Origin: Lepidostoma basale
Lineage: Eukaryota; Arthropoda; Insecta; Trichoptera; Lepidostomatidae
Direction: 5' to 3'
NCBI GenBank assembly: GCA_022606425.2
Contig: JAHDVF020000016.1
Location: 1,704,501-1,768,500, forward strand
DNA length: 64,000 nt
In this document: in pieces, positions 40,931 through 50,584 of the stretch
Numbering within the stretch: position 1 is the stretch's first letter
Layout: the number at the start of each line of letters is the position of its first letter
Made by a program: the position numbers and the translations under genes
Notes under the pieces: generated by a model
Told to the model about the DNA's origin: nothing
Databases searched by the model: none
What the model saw: the letters and a program-made list of their open reading frames with translations, nothing else

Positions 40931-41515
40931 TTGGAACAAATGAAAAATTTATTTTTACACCTGTCAAAATTCTTTATAAAAACGATAGAACTAATATTTG
41001 TGTACTTAAAAAAAAGATTTTTTATTATTTATTTGAATAAAAATAAAAAAAAGTGTCGGAATATACGCGGTACGACTTTAGTGTTAAGTAAGAGAGACAA
41101 ATGGAGGGATATCAGCGAGGCCCTTGCGCCATATGGTGTTACAGGACGATGGTCGACGTGAAGGATATCGGCTGAGGGACAAACTTCGGATCGGCTGCTG
41201 AGGTGATTGTTCAGGAATCTAAATTTCTAATGGGGCTCGGAATAATGGGGAACATTAAACGTAGAGGAATAAATAAGGACCGCAGCGCTGTAGCGGCGTG
41301 TAGAGCGGCATCTTGGTTCCATCATTATTCGCGCGGGAGCATTGTCGGGGACAATAAAAACCCGGCGCGTTACTTTGTTCCCGGAGACGCCGCAGGGGCG
41401 CCGGGAGAATCAAAAACTCTTTAACCTTTCCCTTACGGTGCTAAAATAAAAACGTGCGTTCCGGTGTAGGGTAGTCAGTACGCGTTAAAAAATTAGCGAT
41501 TTTAAATCGGAAAAA
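40931..41515. other. Single-copy DNA with GC-rich island
   Basis: 41080-41430 is GC-rich and unique, with ATTATTCGCGCGGGAGCATT and CGGAGACGCCGCAGGGGCGC. 73- and 84-codon frames have no recognised domain. Confidence 0.35.
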
Positions 41516-41519
41516 TAGG

Positions 41520-42110
41520 AACAATCATGTATGGAAGTGAAGCTTGGAGCTGGCAAAAGAAGGATGAAAGCAGGATAAACGCCGTAGAAATGAGATCACT
41601 AAGAAGAATGTGCGGGAAAACGTTGTATGATAGAATACCGAACGATGAAATAAGAAAGAAATGTAAGACAGATGACTGCATCATGAATAAAATTTAAAAA
41701 GGATCCCTGAGATGGTTCGGACATATGGAACGAATGGATGAGAGTATAATGGTTAAAATATTGTTTACAAGCAGTGTGAGTGGGAAAAGAAGCCGAGGAC
41801 GACCGAGGAAAACATGGCATGACCAAATTAATCAATTATTAAAAGGTGGCCACATTCGAAGTCGGAATAATCGACGTGCGTGCATAGTACGATGTATGGA
41901 ATGTAGAGGATTCCCGAGAGATATGCCAGGACAGAGCATTGTGGCGATCCATCCTGCCTACGATGGCGATCCATCCCCGGAGGGGTAGGCAGCTGGCGAT
42001 CCATCCTGCCTACGATGGCGATCCATCCCCGGAGGGGTAGGCAGGTGGCGATCCATCTGCCTACCCCTCCGGGGAAATGTCGTGATGGTTAGTTAGTTAG
42101 TTAGTTATCA
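41520..42110 (+). pseudogene. LINE-1 copy with duplicated 3' end
   Basis: MYGSEAWSWQKKDESRINAV, RRMCGKTLYDRIPNDEIRKK, RWFGHMERMDESIMVKILFT, KRSRGRPRKTWHDQINQLLK. From 41940 the end block GGCGATCCATCC...GGTAGGCAG is repeated twice in about 52-bp units before the normal GGCGATCCATCTGCCTACCC and TTAG tail. Confidence 0.85.
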
Positions 42111-42785
42111 TAGCTAATCCCCTTATATAATTATGACTGAAGTCAAAAATTATAATTATTGAGATTTGATTGCTAAAAACATTTAAAAAACCATCTGGCA
42201 ACGCTCACCGAACGGGCATAGACCCACTCTGGTTGCAAGCCCGAAAGCGACTGCCGCCGGCGCGGCGGGTCGGCGAGAGTGAGAGCATTGAGCTAGAACA
42301 TATGCAAGAGTGAGATGCGAATATAGTGTCGCGTACTCAGCGCTACGAATTTTGTTTCCGATGTTCACAAAATACCTCCGATGTACCCGATGAATTCTGA
42401 TTATTATTAATATTATTTTTTTAATCAATGCGTAAATATATTATGGAGGAATACCTAAAATCTTAACCTTGTATTTATTAAATGTGTAGAAGATACCCAT
42501 CACAGGGAAGGAAGGGTTAACCATAATGAAAACGCGATTGTTTTATCGGTTTTACAGAGATTTTATTTATTTATATAACAAACAACTGAAAATACGAGGG
42601 ATAGAAATATCTCCTTCAAAGAGTTTGAAGTTTCTAGGTTTGAAGTTTATAACATACGAAATATAGTAATCTATCTTATGATACGCACATATCGAGGCTT
42701 AGGGGGTGATTAAAGTGTGACAGTACATTCTTTCTGCCAACCCCCTTCGGGGATACGGCGTGATGGTCAGTCAGTTAGTTAATTA
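42111..42785. other. Unassigned DNA and a LINE-1 tail
   Basis: 42111-42700 has no recognised element; 42185-42300 is GC-richer. 42705-42785 (plus) is a LINE-1 3' end: GTGACAGTACATTCTTTCTG and GGCGTGATGGTCAGTCAGTT. Confidence 0.5.
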
Positions 42786-42916
42786 ATCTGTTTTTTCCAA
42801 CCGAGACAGCTAAAATATAAAAGGAGATATTTATTGTTTCTTGAACAATGATGTAAAACTCTATATTAAATAATGAATTCGAATGAAAACGTCAGTTTTC
42901 TAAAAGTTTTATTATA

Positions 42917-43856
42917 CGAGGTTTGTTCAAAAGAAAAGGTGAATTTCGAATTTTTTCGAAAAGTATTTATTTATTCATCAATATCCATTTTCTCACCTTC
43001 AAAGTTATCCCTCTCAGATATAATGCACTTATGCCAGCGCTTCTTCCAATCCTCAAAGCCCTTCTGGAATGCGCTTTTCGGTATGGCCATCAGCTCATTC
43101 TTCGATTCTGACTTTATCTCATCAATTGTGGCAAAACGCTTTCCTTTCATTGGTCCTCTCAGTTTCAGGAATAGGAAAAAGTCACAGGGAGTTAAATCTG
43201 GTGAATACGGTGGTTGATGCATGATAACGGTGTTGTTTTTCGCCAAATAATCACTCCTGAGCGATACTAATGCGACGTTGCTTTTGCTCAAAATTTAGCA
43301 ATTTCAGAACAAACTTCGCTGCCACACGTTTCATGCCAACAACATCCGAGATAATTTGCATGGCATGAGCCGATTGATGTGCCAACATCCTTTGTAACTT
43401 CCCTAATAGTGATTCGACGATTTTCCAAAACCATTTTCTTCACTGTTTCGATGTTTTCTTCGTTTGTTAACTCCAGGACGCTCATCGTCATTAACATCTT
43501 CTCGGCCTTCTATAAAGCGTTTGTACCACTTATAAACACTTTTTTGAGACAAAGTAGACTCGCTGAATGCCACAGTCAACATTTTAAGTGCGTTGGAGCA
43601 CTTTATTCCATTTTTAACGCAAAATTTAATATTTATTCTTTGATACATTTTTTTTCAAAAGTAAAAAATCGAAGAACACATAAAAACGTGACTAACCTTT
43701 CCAGTTGTCAAAAACAAACCACTAATCCAAAATGGCTGATAATGCTAACCTATGATAAACATATGTGTGCCAACATTACAAAAAAATCAATTGGATAATC
43801 GAATGTACACAGCCCGCGAAAATTCAAAATTCACCTTTTCTTTTGAACAGGCCTCG
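42917..43856 (-). mobile_element. Mariner DNA transposon with internal deletion (M2)
   Basis: Ends CGAGGTTTGTTCAAAAGAAA and the complement of TTTCTTTTGAACAGGCCTCG, about 27 of 30 TIR bases matching. TA at 42915-42916 and 43857-43858. 940 bp. Without it, GTTTTATTA-TA-TTTTATTGGAATG matches the family A consensus, proving precise insertion. Confidence 0.95.
42971..43648 (-). pseudogene. Mariner transposase remnant (M2)
   Basis: Three frames. HTH: NALKMLTVAFSESTLSQKSV, YKWYKRFIEGRE (43648-43403). Second helix region: RRITIREVTKDVGTSIGSCH (43497-43288). C-terminus: LAKNNTVIMHQPPYSPDLTP, CDFFLF, PKSAFQKGFEDWKKRWHKCI (43291-42971). About 130 residues holding the first two catalytic Asp are deleted; only the third Asp (TPCD) remains. 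Different subfamily from M1. Confidence 0.92.
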
Positions 43857-43870
43857 TATTTTATTGGAAT

Positions 43871-43901
43871 GACATATTTCGCCCTTCTAAGGCATTATCA
43901 A
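43871..43901 (-). ncRNA. U3-A8 hammerhead motif
   Basis: Minus strand: UUGAUAA, extra U, stem II GCCUU/AAGGGC (5 bp, loop AGA), GAA, AUAUGU, cleavage C. C3-G8 is replaced by U3-A8. Partner of the next motif. Confidence 0.65.
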
Positions 43902-43942
43902 ATGTTAAAATAATCGCTAATACACAAATAAATCGCTAACAT

Positions 43943-43973
43943 TTGATAATGCCTTAAAAGGGCGAAACATGTC
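43943..43973 (+). ncRNA. U3-A8 hammerhead motif
   Basis: UUGAUAA, extra U, stem II GCCUU/AAGGGC (loop AAA variant), GAA, palindrome ACAUGU, cleavage C. Faces away from its partner at 43871-43901, 41 bases apart. Confidence 0.7.
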
Positions 43974-44041
43974 ATTCCCATAAAATATAATAGAACTTCT
44001 AGAAAACTGACGTTCGTATTAATTATATAAGGAGATGTTTA

Positions 44042-44440
44042 CCTATTGATAAAGCTAGGACCCTCGTAAATTCTTTTGCAGTGTCATGTTTAGATTATTG
44101 CCAAATAATCAATTCAGAATACAATGCGTATTCAGTGCTGGTGCCCTTTTGATTATGGGGCAACAAAACGAACTTCTGAAACAAATTCACTGGCTCAAAA
44201 TCCGGGAGCGAGTAAAATACAAATAATGTTTGACATTCTGTTCCCAGAAAACAATTTGCATCTTCGTCTCTATTGAGATACAATTAATCCTTGTAAAATG
44301 TTTGACAGTGTTTAAGGCTCGACACCTAAAGCGCTGACGTATATTTCGGACCTGCGCGTAACACCCATGCCAACGAAAAGGCAACGTTCACTCGATATTA
44401 CAATTACACTCAGAGTTCATAAACCAAGTTTTTATGATCG
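44042..44440 (+). pseudogene. LINE-7-like RT C-terminal fragment with FB1 insert
   Basis: KARTLVNSFAVSCLDYCQII, then FKARHLKALTYISDLRVT, typical of the region before RAFSVAGP in CR1/L2-type LINEs. 44236-44296 is an inserted 61-bp FB1 end flanked by AATGTTTGACA at 44225-44235 and 44297-44307. Confidence 0.7.
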
Positions 44441-45300
44441 TGCTGTATATATTGCTCGTATAATTAAGATATAACAAGTGAGAAATTAGTGGGATAGGAT
44501 GGTGAATAGAATAAAAGCAAATTAATAAATTACGTAAAGATGGCCAAGTCCAAAATAATAAAAAATCGACCAGTATACGTATCACAATGAATAATATAAT
44601 ACATATAAAAAACATTGAAATTGAAAATGTATACAAAAACCTCAAGAGGTATCTTCTTCTTCTTCGGTAGGCCTGCACATAATACGAGTCATGCCTTCCA
44701 TTATTCCTCGTCTCCAACTCCTCCTGTCCAATGCTTCGACCCTCCAACCTGACACTCCGCGGCAACTCGGTAGCCTCCGGAGGTATATCTAGGTGAAGTA
44801 GTATGGCGTTCCATGCTCCTAATGGCCCGGAGAAAATTTGTAAGTTAGTTATATAATACAAATATTTAATAAAAGCTCGTTCAAGTAATCACGACGGCCG
44901 TCACTGCGCTGTGACCATGTCTCGCATAATGAGATAACAAAGCAACCGGTGCGACCTCTTCTTCCCTGCACATCCCCTGGGCACACATGGCGCGCTTAGG
45001 GATGAAAAACGAGGGAAATATATCTTTTTAATGCATACAATTTTCAATACAATATGTGATATTGTAAAAATATTCAATTTCACCTTAAAACAAAAACATT
45101 TATTTATGATAATAATTAAATAAAACGATGCTTTAAGTAATATAAAAAATAAACATAAAATTTTCAATAATATATATAAATATGTAAACTGTACTAAATT
45201 TTAATTCAATTGCATTGAAAACAGAATGCTCTTTTAATAGGATATTTAAATTCAGTAAATTTTACATTATTATTTTTGTATAGAACCATGTTTACCACCC
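44441..45300. other. Unidentified repeat-like segment and AT-rich DNA
   Basis: 44640-44850 on the minus strand reads EGRSIGQEELETRNNGRHDS and ends in GAAGAAGAAG, so is probably a LINE 3' scrap. 44880-45000 is GC-richer and unique. The remainder is AT-rich with nothing recognised. Confidence 0.35.
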
Positions 45301-45610
45301 CTAATCTGTATGTATATAAAGGAGTAAGTTTATAACAGTGTCACCAGTTTATCGATGCCAGCGAACCTGGTGAAACTGGTCGCTTTCCAAATAAAGGCAA
45401 AAGTGGAATAAGTTAATAAACATCGTTTTATTTCATAATTATTTAAAATGAACTTCCATCAAGAAATTTTAGTAAAATCATTTGATTATTTATTTATGAG
45501 TATATAGATAACAGATTTGATGTAAACTCATAAGTTATTTATTGTTTCTTGAACAAAAATGTATAACTCCATATAAAGTAAATAATTATGTATACGTACC
45601 CATAAAATAT
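45300..45610 (+). repeat. Family C HHR repeat and family A end
   Basis: 45349-45381: UUAUCGA, extra U, stem II GCCAG/CUGGU (5 bp), GAA, ACUGGU, C. Stem II and 3' half intact, core diverged at three positions. 45535-45605 has ATTGTTTCTTGAACAAAAAT (family A end). Confidence 0.6.
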
Positions 45611-46170
45611 AATTTATTAAAAAAAAAACAATTGGGTTATATGGATACAGTTTTAGATCTTACTTGTAACTATATAATGTTTCAGGCATATTTTAAAATG
45701 GTTTCTAGTAAAATTCCTTGTGTCTTTTGGTAGGTCATTGTAGAGTTATAGTCCATTGTTATAATATCCTTGATTGTCCTGTCTTTGTTCGTGCAGTCAG
45801 CAAGTGATATCTGTCACAGTTCCTGGTCTAGTGTCTATGTAGTCTGGGTTTTTGATTAATTTGTAGCTGCTGTCTCTTGTCTCTTCCATGATCACTCTGT
45901 GTACAATTTTCAAGCTCTCTAATTTGGTCAGGTCTGATATGTCCATTTGTTTAATGTAAATTACTTTATTGAATGTTAACGGTTTCGGTACTAAAGGGAT
46001 TACTTAATCTCAAGAATTTTCAACACTGAAATATCAAAGGGTTGTTTTTATACCGTTCAGTTTTTTGTAGGTTGTAATACGTCATTCATGCACTGTCTTA
46101 ATTCTAGTAAAAAAAAAGAACGAAAAAAACCCAAGTAGTATTGAAACAGTTAAGGCGTTAACACTTCTTC
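45611..46170. other. Unassigned AT-rich DNA
   Basis: No gene, RNA or repeat family recognised. Confidence 0.4.
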
Positions 46171-46174
46171 CATT

Positions 46175-46660
46175 GTTAATTTGAAAGGATACTTTATACA
46201 ACGATATTTTTTTACATTTATAACAGAAGGTATATTAAACGACGTGAACGAAGCTAGAAATACAAGTAGACCAAGGAAAACTTGGCACGATCAAATCAAT
46301 CAAATATTAAATGTCAGTCACGTGAGGAGTCTAGGAAATCAACGTGCGTGCATGATACAATGTATAAATGTAGAGGAATCAAGAGATGTATGTCAGGACA
46401 GAACAGTGTGGGGGTCCATCCTTTCTGCCTACCGCTTCGGGGAGACGGCGTGATGGTTAGTTAGTTAGTTTTATAACATGTTTTTTTTTCCTTATCCTTT
46501 AATCCATCCTTATTTTGCCAGCTCCAAGCTTCACTTCCATACATAAGGGTTTACACTAAGACTCCATCCAACTCTAATCTTTCGTACTAAGAGCGTCTAT
46601 TACATTTTATGGGAATGACATGTTTTACCTTGCTCAGGCATTATAAAATGTCAAATTATT
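46175..46660 (+). pseudogene. LINE-1 3' copy and short scraps
   Basis: A 90-codon frame (46181-46453) carries NTSRPRKTWHDQINQILNVS, CINVEESRDVCQDRTVWGS and GETA, TTAG tail to 46470. 46480-46560 is a minus LINE-1 scrap (SEAWSWQN). 46605-46660 is a decayed family A arm. Confidence 0.8.
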
Positions 46661-47335
46661 TATGAATGTTTATAAACAGAACCAGTTAACGTCCATAATG
46701 ACGATTTTTTTATTATTTATGAGTATTAAAACACAGTTTTTTCCCTTTTTTCGTTCGTTCGTTCGTTCGTAGTTCATCTCAAATCTTATGCAGATGCCAT
46801 TTGTCACATCTAAGATTGAATCCACACCCTCGAGGATACGAAGTCAAGTTATTTCCACGGGACTATCACCAGACCCGGTTATTTATGTTTATGAGTTTTC
46901 CGGAAATCGGCAAAAAATAAAATAAACTCGATTTACATTAACATGCCTTCAAATTCCCCTTTTAAATTTTAATGATTCAATTCGTTTTTGTTGAATTAAA
47001 TTATAATTATTTAATTCTCCAATATAATTGCAATAAGATAAAGTAAAATGATTTTTTTTAAGAAGAAGAAGAAGCCGTATGGACCCAACTTGGATAACCC
47101 GTTCTTTTACACGTTTTTTAAGCATTGTGCACTCAATCATAACATTATTAACGATAAGTAAGAAACAATATACAGCTTCATTAATTTTTAATGAATTATC
47201 TTGATTTAAAAAAAAAATTAATTGTTTTTAATTTTAAATAAATTGTTTTTAATAAAAAAAAATGTTTCGGCATAGCTTATTACTTGTAGACCTATGGAAT
47301 AATCTATTTGAGATTTATTTTGAGAAGATGAAAAA
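46661..47335. other. AT-rich DNA with a TTCG microsatellite
   Basis: 46685-46735 resembles the family E unit (TTAACGTCCATAATGACG). Five TTCG units at about 46750-46770. Otherwise nothing recognised. Confidence 0.45.
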
Positions 47336-47384
47336 AGATGATCAAATCAAATCAAATTAAATCAGTATATTTGTCAAAGATATT

Positions 47385-47547
47385 AACTAACCATCACGCC
47401 GTTTCCCCGAAAGGGTAGACAGAAAGAATGAACTGCAACACTTTAATCGATGCTGCACTCCATTCTTCTCTTTTCGCCAACGCGAGAGACGCGGTGTGAT
47501 GGGTTGCGAACCTCATCGCCACCAATAGGCATCTCCCGCGCACACTT
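47385..47547 (-). mobile_element. S1 SINE-like insertion with 10-bp TSD
   Basis: CAAAGATATT at 47375-47384 and 47548-47557. 163 bp from AACTAACCATCACGCC (3' end) to CCCGCGCACACTT. 5'-truncated relative to 40437. Second TSD-supported S1 copy. Confidence 0.88.
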
Positions 47548-47778
47548 CAAAGATATTACAAACATAAAATAAAATTTTCATGCATCTATTGAAAACAGAT
47601 AAAATATAATAAAATATATAATACCAGGAACGCATGAGAGATGGATCGACGTAAGGAATACAGGATACTCTCTAAAGTTAATTTTAGATAAACTTAAGGC
47701 GTTGACACTGTGGAATTCCATAATGACAAATTTTTATGAATTATAACACTGCTTTTTTTTCCACTTTTGAGTTTATTT

Positions 47779-47826
47779 TTCTCGACATGTTTCGAAGGCT
47801 TACTTACACCTTCAACATCGGGAGAA
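47779..47826 (-). ncRNA. Hammerhead-like motif (left, U4-to-C)
   Basis: Minus strand: stem I UUCUC, core CCGAUGU, extra U, stem II GAAGG/CCUUC (5 bp), GAA, palindrome ACAUGU, cleavage C, GAGAA closing stem I. Deviates at U4 (C) and A9 (U). All three helices are intact. Confidence 0.65.
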
Positions 47827-47848
47827 CTATATAAACTTATTTATATCG

Positions 47849-47890
47849 TTCTCCCGATGATGAAGGTGTGCCTCCGAAACATGTCGAGAA
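47849..47890 (+). ncRNA. Hammerhead-like motif (right, U4-to-C)
   Basis: Stem I UUCUC, core CCGAUGA, extra U, stem II GAAGG/CCUCC with one mismatch, GAA, palindrome ACAUGU, cleavage C, GAGAA. Deviates only at U4. Partner of 47779-47826. Confidence 0.7.
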
Positions 47891-48089
47891 AAATAAACTC
47901 AAAAGTGAAAAAAAAAAACGCATTTTAATTCATAAAATTTCGTCTCTAAAGTTAATTAATATTTGTCTTCTGAATGTACTGTCACAAATATGAAAGACGT
48001 CGATCTCCAAAGCGATCAGGTTCATCAGTTTGATGATGAAACTAGCATGTTATTGATACGAAGAAAAAATAAGAAGTTAAGAAAATTCT

Positions 48090-48520
48090 AACTAACTAAC
48101 CATCACGCCATTTCCCGGAGGGGTAGGCAGAGAGGATGGATCGCCACAGTGCTTTGTCCTGGCATACCTCTCGGGATTCCTCTACATTCATACATCGTAC
48201 CATGCACGCACATCGATTATTCCGATTTCGAATGTGGCCACCTTTTAGTAATTGATTAATTTGGTCATGCCATGTTTTCCTCGGTCGTCCTCGGCTTCTT
48301 TTTCCACTCACGCTGCTTGTGTACAACTTTGTAACCATTCTTCTCTCATCTATTCGTTCCATATGTACAAACCATCTCAGGGATCCTTTTTTAATTTTAT
48401 CCATGATGCAGTCATCTGCCTTACATTTCGTTCGGTATTCTATCATGCAACGTTTTCCAGCACATTCTTCTTTGTGATCTCATTTCTACGGCGTTTATCC
48501 TGCTTTCATCCTTCTATTCA
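48090..48520 (-). pseudogene. LINE-1 copy, 116-codon frame
   Basis: MIEYRTKCKADDCIMDKIKK, GSLRWFVHMERIDERRMVTK, SGKRSRGRPRKTWHDQINQL, MNVEESREVCQDKALWRS. Tail CTAACTAACCATCACGCC. RTKC shows an internal deletion in the NDEIRKK block. Confidence 0.85.
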
Positions 48521-48544
48521 ATTCTAAGTATTTAAAAGTTTTTC

Positions 48545-48690
48545 AAACTTAAGTCGATGAAATTGACGTGCGTGGATGACCCAATGTACGAATGTTGAAG
48601 ATTCTAGTAAAGTTATAGTTTCAGATTGATCGGTGTTATGGTCCATTCTTTTCGCCTACCCCTTCGGACGGTTAGTTAGTGAGTTAGTTA
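48545..48690 (+). pseudogene. LINE-1 3' scrap
   Basis: AAATTGACGTGCGTGGATGA, CTACCCCTTCGGACGGTTAG and a variant tail TTAGTTAGTGAGTTAG. Confidence 0.65.
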
Positions 48691-48699
48691 TCGTAAATA

Positions 48700-49055
48700 G
48701 ATTTATTACACCCTTTTTCCAATACGAGACAAGTGCGTGTTTTTTTAACGAAGACATTTTATTGCATTTTTAAAATGCGCCGCGGCCCCCAGTCGTCCCT
48801 GCCCCCCCTCGGCAGGAATCCGGTCTGGGGCCCGTGCCCTTGTAGGGCCCTACGCACTAGTGGGCCCGTAGTACGCCAGGACGGTTGTAGCGTAGTATTT
48901 GTACTCCCGGCTCCTTAGCAATGCGGACACGAACCCAACCCTCCACTGGAGAGGGCATTTCTTGCCAATATCCTAATATTTTTGTTTTCATATTTACCCT
49001 TGGAATAGAGTAGTAAACAAACAATTTTAGGTATACTAAAAAGCTTAAATGGCAG
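48700..49055. other. GC-rich single-copy island
   Basis: 48775-48960 contains CCCCCAGTCGTCCCTGCCCC and GGGCCCTACGCACTAGTGGG. Weakly tRNA-like ends cannot be aligned. No domain in the 61-codon frame. Confidence 0.35.
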
Positions 49056-49090
49056 AGCTTGGTGTTCTTGTACCGACCCTTATGTATGGT

Positions 49091-49250
49091 GAATCGGGTG
49101 GTGGTCTAGGGTATAGAACGCTTGGCTCCTGATCCAGGAGACATGGGTTCAAGCCTGGACGTGACCAGATTCCTTCTTCATAATAATGAGCTATTTTCTG
49201 CTCACTAAAGATTGTAAAAATAAATTATAATATCATTGATTTAAAAAAAA
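49091..49250 (+). mobile_element. tRNA-derived SINE
   Basis: A-box-like TGGTCTAGGGTATAGAACG and B-box GGTTCAAGCC, a CCTGATCCAGG anticodon-arm-like hairpin, and a poly(A)-like end GATTTAAAAAAAAAA. It interrupts LINE-1 between TATGTATGG and GGATGAAG with loss of about 25 bases; no clear TSD. Confidence 0.65.
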
Positions 49251-49443
49251 AAGGATGAAGTAGAATAAATTCATTAGAAATGAGATCTCTTAGACGAATG
49301 TGTAATGATAGTGTCGAATGAAAATATATGAAGTGAATGCGGTGCGAATGGTGCGTGTTATGAGCAAAATAATGAAAGGATCATTAAGATGGTTTGGACA
49401 CACGTAGAAAGAATGAATGAAAAAAGAATGCTTAAAAAGTATA

Positions 49444-49826
49444 TGTACTTACTTATTTCCTATGGCCATACAACTCTTGAAGAGTTTTAGCCTCCTTGAT
49501 GATTTTCCGCCAAGCTCCTCGATCCTGCGCCTTTTGCTCCCAGCACTCCAATTCGCCCAACCCAGCCAGATCAGCCGGACATTGTCCATTAGGCACTGTC
49601 CAGGCCTTCCTAGAAGTCTTACTGCAGTCGGTCTAGATGCATACAGGATCTTGATTGCTCTGGTCTCTTCGGCTCGGCATACGTGCCCAATCCATTCTAG
49701 GCGACCGTTTCTCACGGTGTTCGTTATAAGGGGCTGCTGGGTCATCGTAGGGATCTCTTGGTTGGTCCTATGCCTCCAAGTTCCCGCTGTAACACCGGGC
49801 CTGGGTCCCAGGATATTGTATTCTCA
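49444..49826 (-). pseudogene. LINE fragment inserted in LINE-1
   Basis: 98-codon minus frame 49745-49449: RNGRLEWIGHVCRAEETRAI, KILYASRPTAVRLLGRPGQC, LMDNVRLIWLGWANWSAGSK. This is the WIGHV...GRP block of yet another non-LTR family. Ends at the CATAGGAAATAAGTAAGTA tail. Confidence 0.75.
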
Positions 49827-50044
49827 AACCACGATGTAAATGGAACCTGAAATACAGGAAGACCGATCAAATAAATTAAATATTGAATATCGCCCTTTTT
49901 TTCAAATCACCGCCATGTTGCGAATTTTTTTATTTTCAAAATTAATATTATTGTACTTTTTTTATATAGTTGAAACATCAATAAATAATAAATAAAAAAA
50001 TGGTCTCAAAAATATTTATGTTATTTTTTTATAGCACCTGAAAC

Positions 50045-50580
50045 TAACTAACGGATGAGAGAGGATGGATCGCCACAATGGCCTGTCCTGGCATACCTCT
50101 CGGGATTCCTCTACATTCATACATCGTACCATGCACGCACGTCGATTATTCCGATTTCGAATGTGGCCGCCTTTTAGTAATTGATTAATTTGGTCATGTC
50201 ATGTAGCGCCTGAAAAAACACAATATTCGCGTGTCTAGATTAGAATACCCCCTTCAAAGATCTATTAAGAAGAATTAGTTTCATTATACTGTTACTGAAG
50301 GAATATGTTATTTAGACTCCATACGTACCCCGTTCTAGAGAATGCAGGGTTCCCCTTAGCAACAACACATCCAGGAATAATGCCCGCCCGGCCCGATATA
50401 CGAGCTGCGCAGGGTACTGCCTATTAGGCTTTTTGCACGGATCTCCGACATTGCTTACTCATCCACTCTTCTACCTGCCTCGCTCCGGTGACATATCCGA
50501 CGGGCCTGTTCTTGTACCGGCCACATCAGCTGGAGCTGTTGCCGCATTTATGACGATCTCTCAAAGTCATCACTGCAAAT
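50045..50580. other. LINE-1 scrap and single-copy DNA
   Basis: 50045-50210 (minus) is a LINE-1 3' fragment without a tail (complement of NVEESREVCQD and GGHIRNR). 50215-50580 is single-copy and GC-richer (AATGCCCGCCCGGCCCGATA), with no recognised feature. Confidence 0.5.
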
Positions 50581-50584
50581 ATAA

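Larger units (their letters stand above)
42834..44028. mobile_element. Family A HHR element with 13-bp TSD, carrying a mariner
   Basis: AAGGAGATATTTA at 42821-42833 and AAGGAGATGTTTA at 44029-44041 (12 of 13). The left end has TTGTTTCTTGAACAATGATG and the arm with ACGTCAGTTTTCTAAAAG; the right end has CTTCTAGAAAACTGACGTTC. Without the mariner (942 bp including one TA) the element is 253 bp. It holds two divergent hammerhead motifs. Confidence 0.85.
47684..47942. mobile_element. Complete 259-bp hammerhead element with 15-bp TSD
   Basis: TCTCTAAAGTTAATT at 47669-47683 and 47943-47957 (15 of 15). The left end TTAGATAAACTTAAGGCGTT is absent from the right end, so one side is extended by about 35 nt. 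Inverted arms from CCACTTTTGAGTTTATTTTT to its complement hold two hammerheads facing outward. No ORF; it must move in trans. Confidence 0.9.
47342..48035 (-). pseudogene. LINE-4 3' end with two dated insertions
   Basis: The tail ATCAAATCAAATCAAATTAA at 47342 is followed by 47375-47384 (TSD), S1 (47385-47547), then LINE-4 to 47683, the HHR element (47684-47942), then LINE-4 again to about 48035 (complement of DEPDRFGDRRLSY). Both insertions have matching TSDs, giving a clear relative order. Confidence 0.85.
49060..49905 (+). pseudogene. LINE-1 copy broken by a SINE and by another LINE
   Basis: LINE-1 pieces at 49060-49090 (LVPTLMY), 49251-49443 (RINSLEMRSLRRMC, RWFGHT) and 49826-49905 (DVNGT, DQINQILNI). 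Between them lie a tRNA-derived SINE and a minus-strand LINE fragment. Confidence 0.8.

Noticed and set aside
41940..42080. CRISPR-like array
   Set aside because: Only two units, no spacers, and the units are a LINE-1 3' end in a eukaryotic context.
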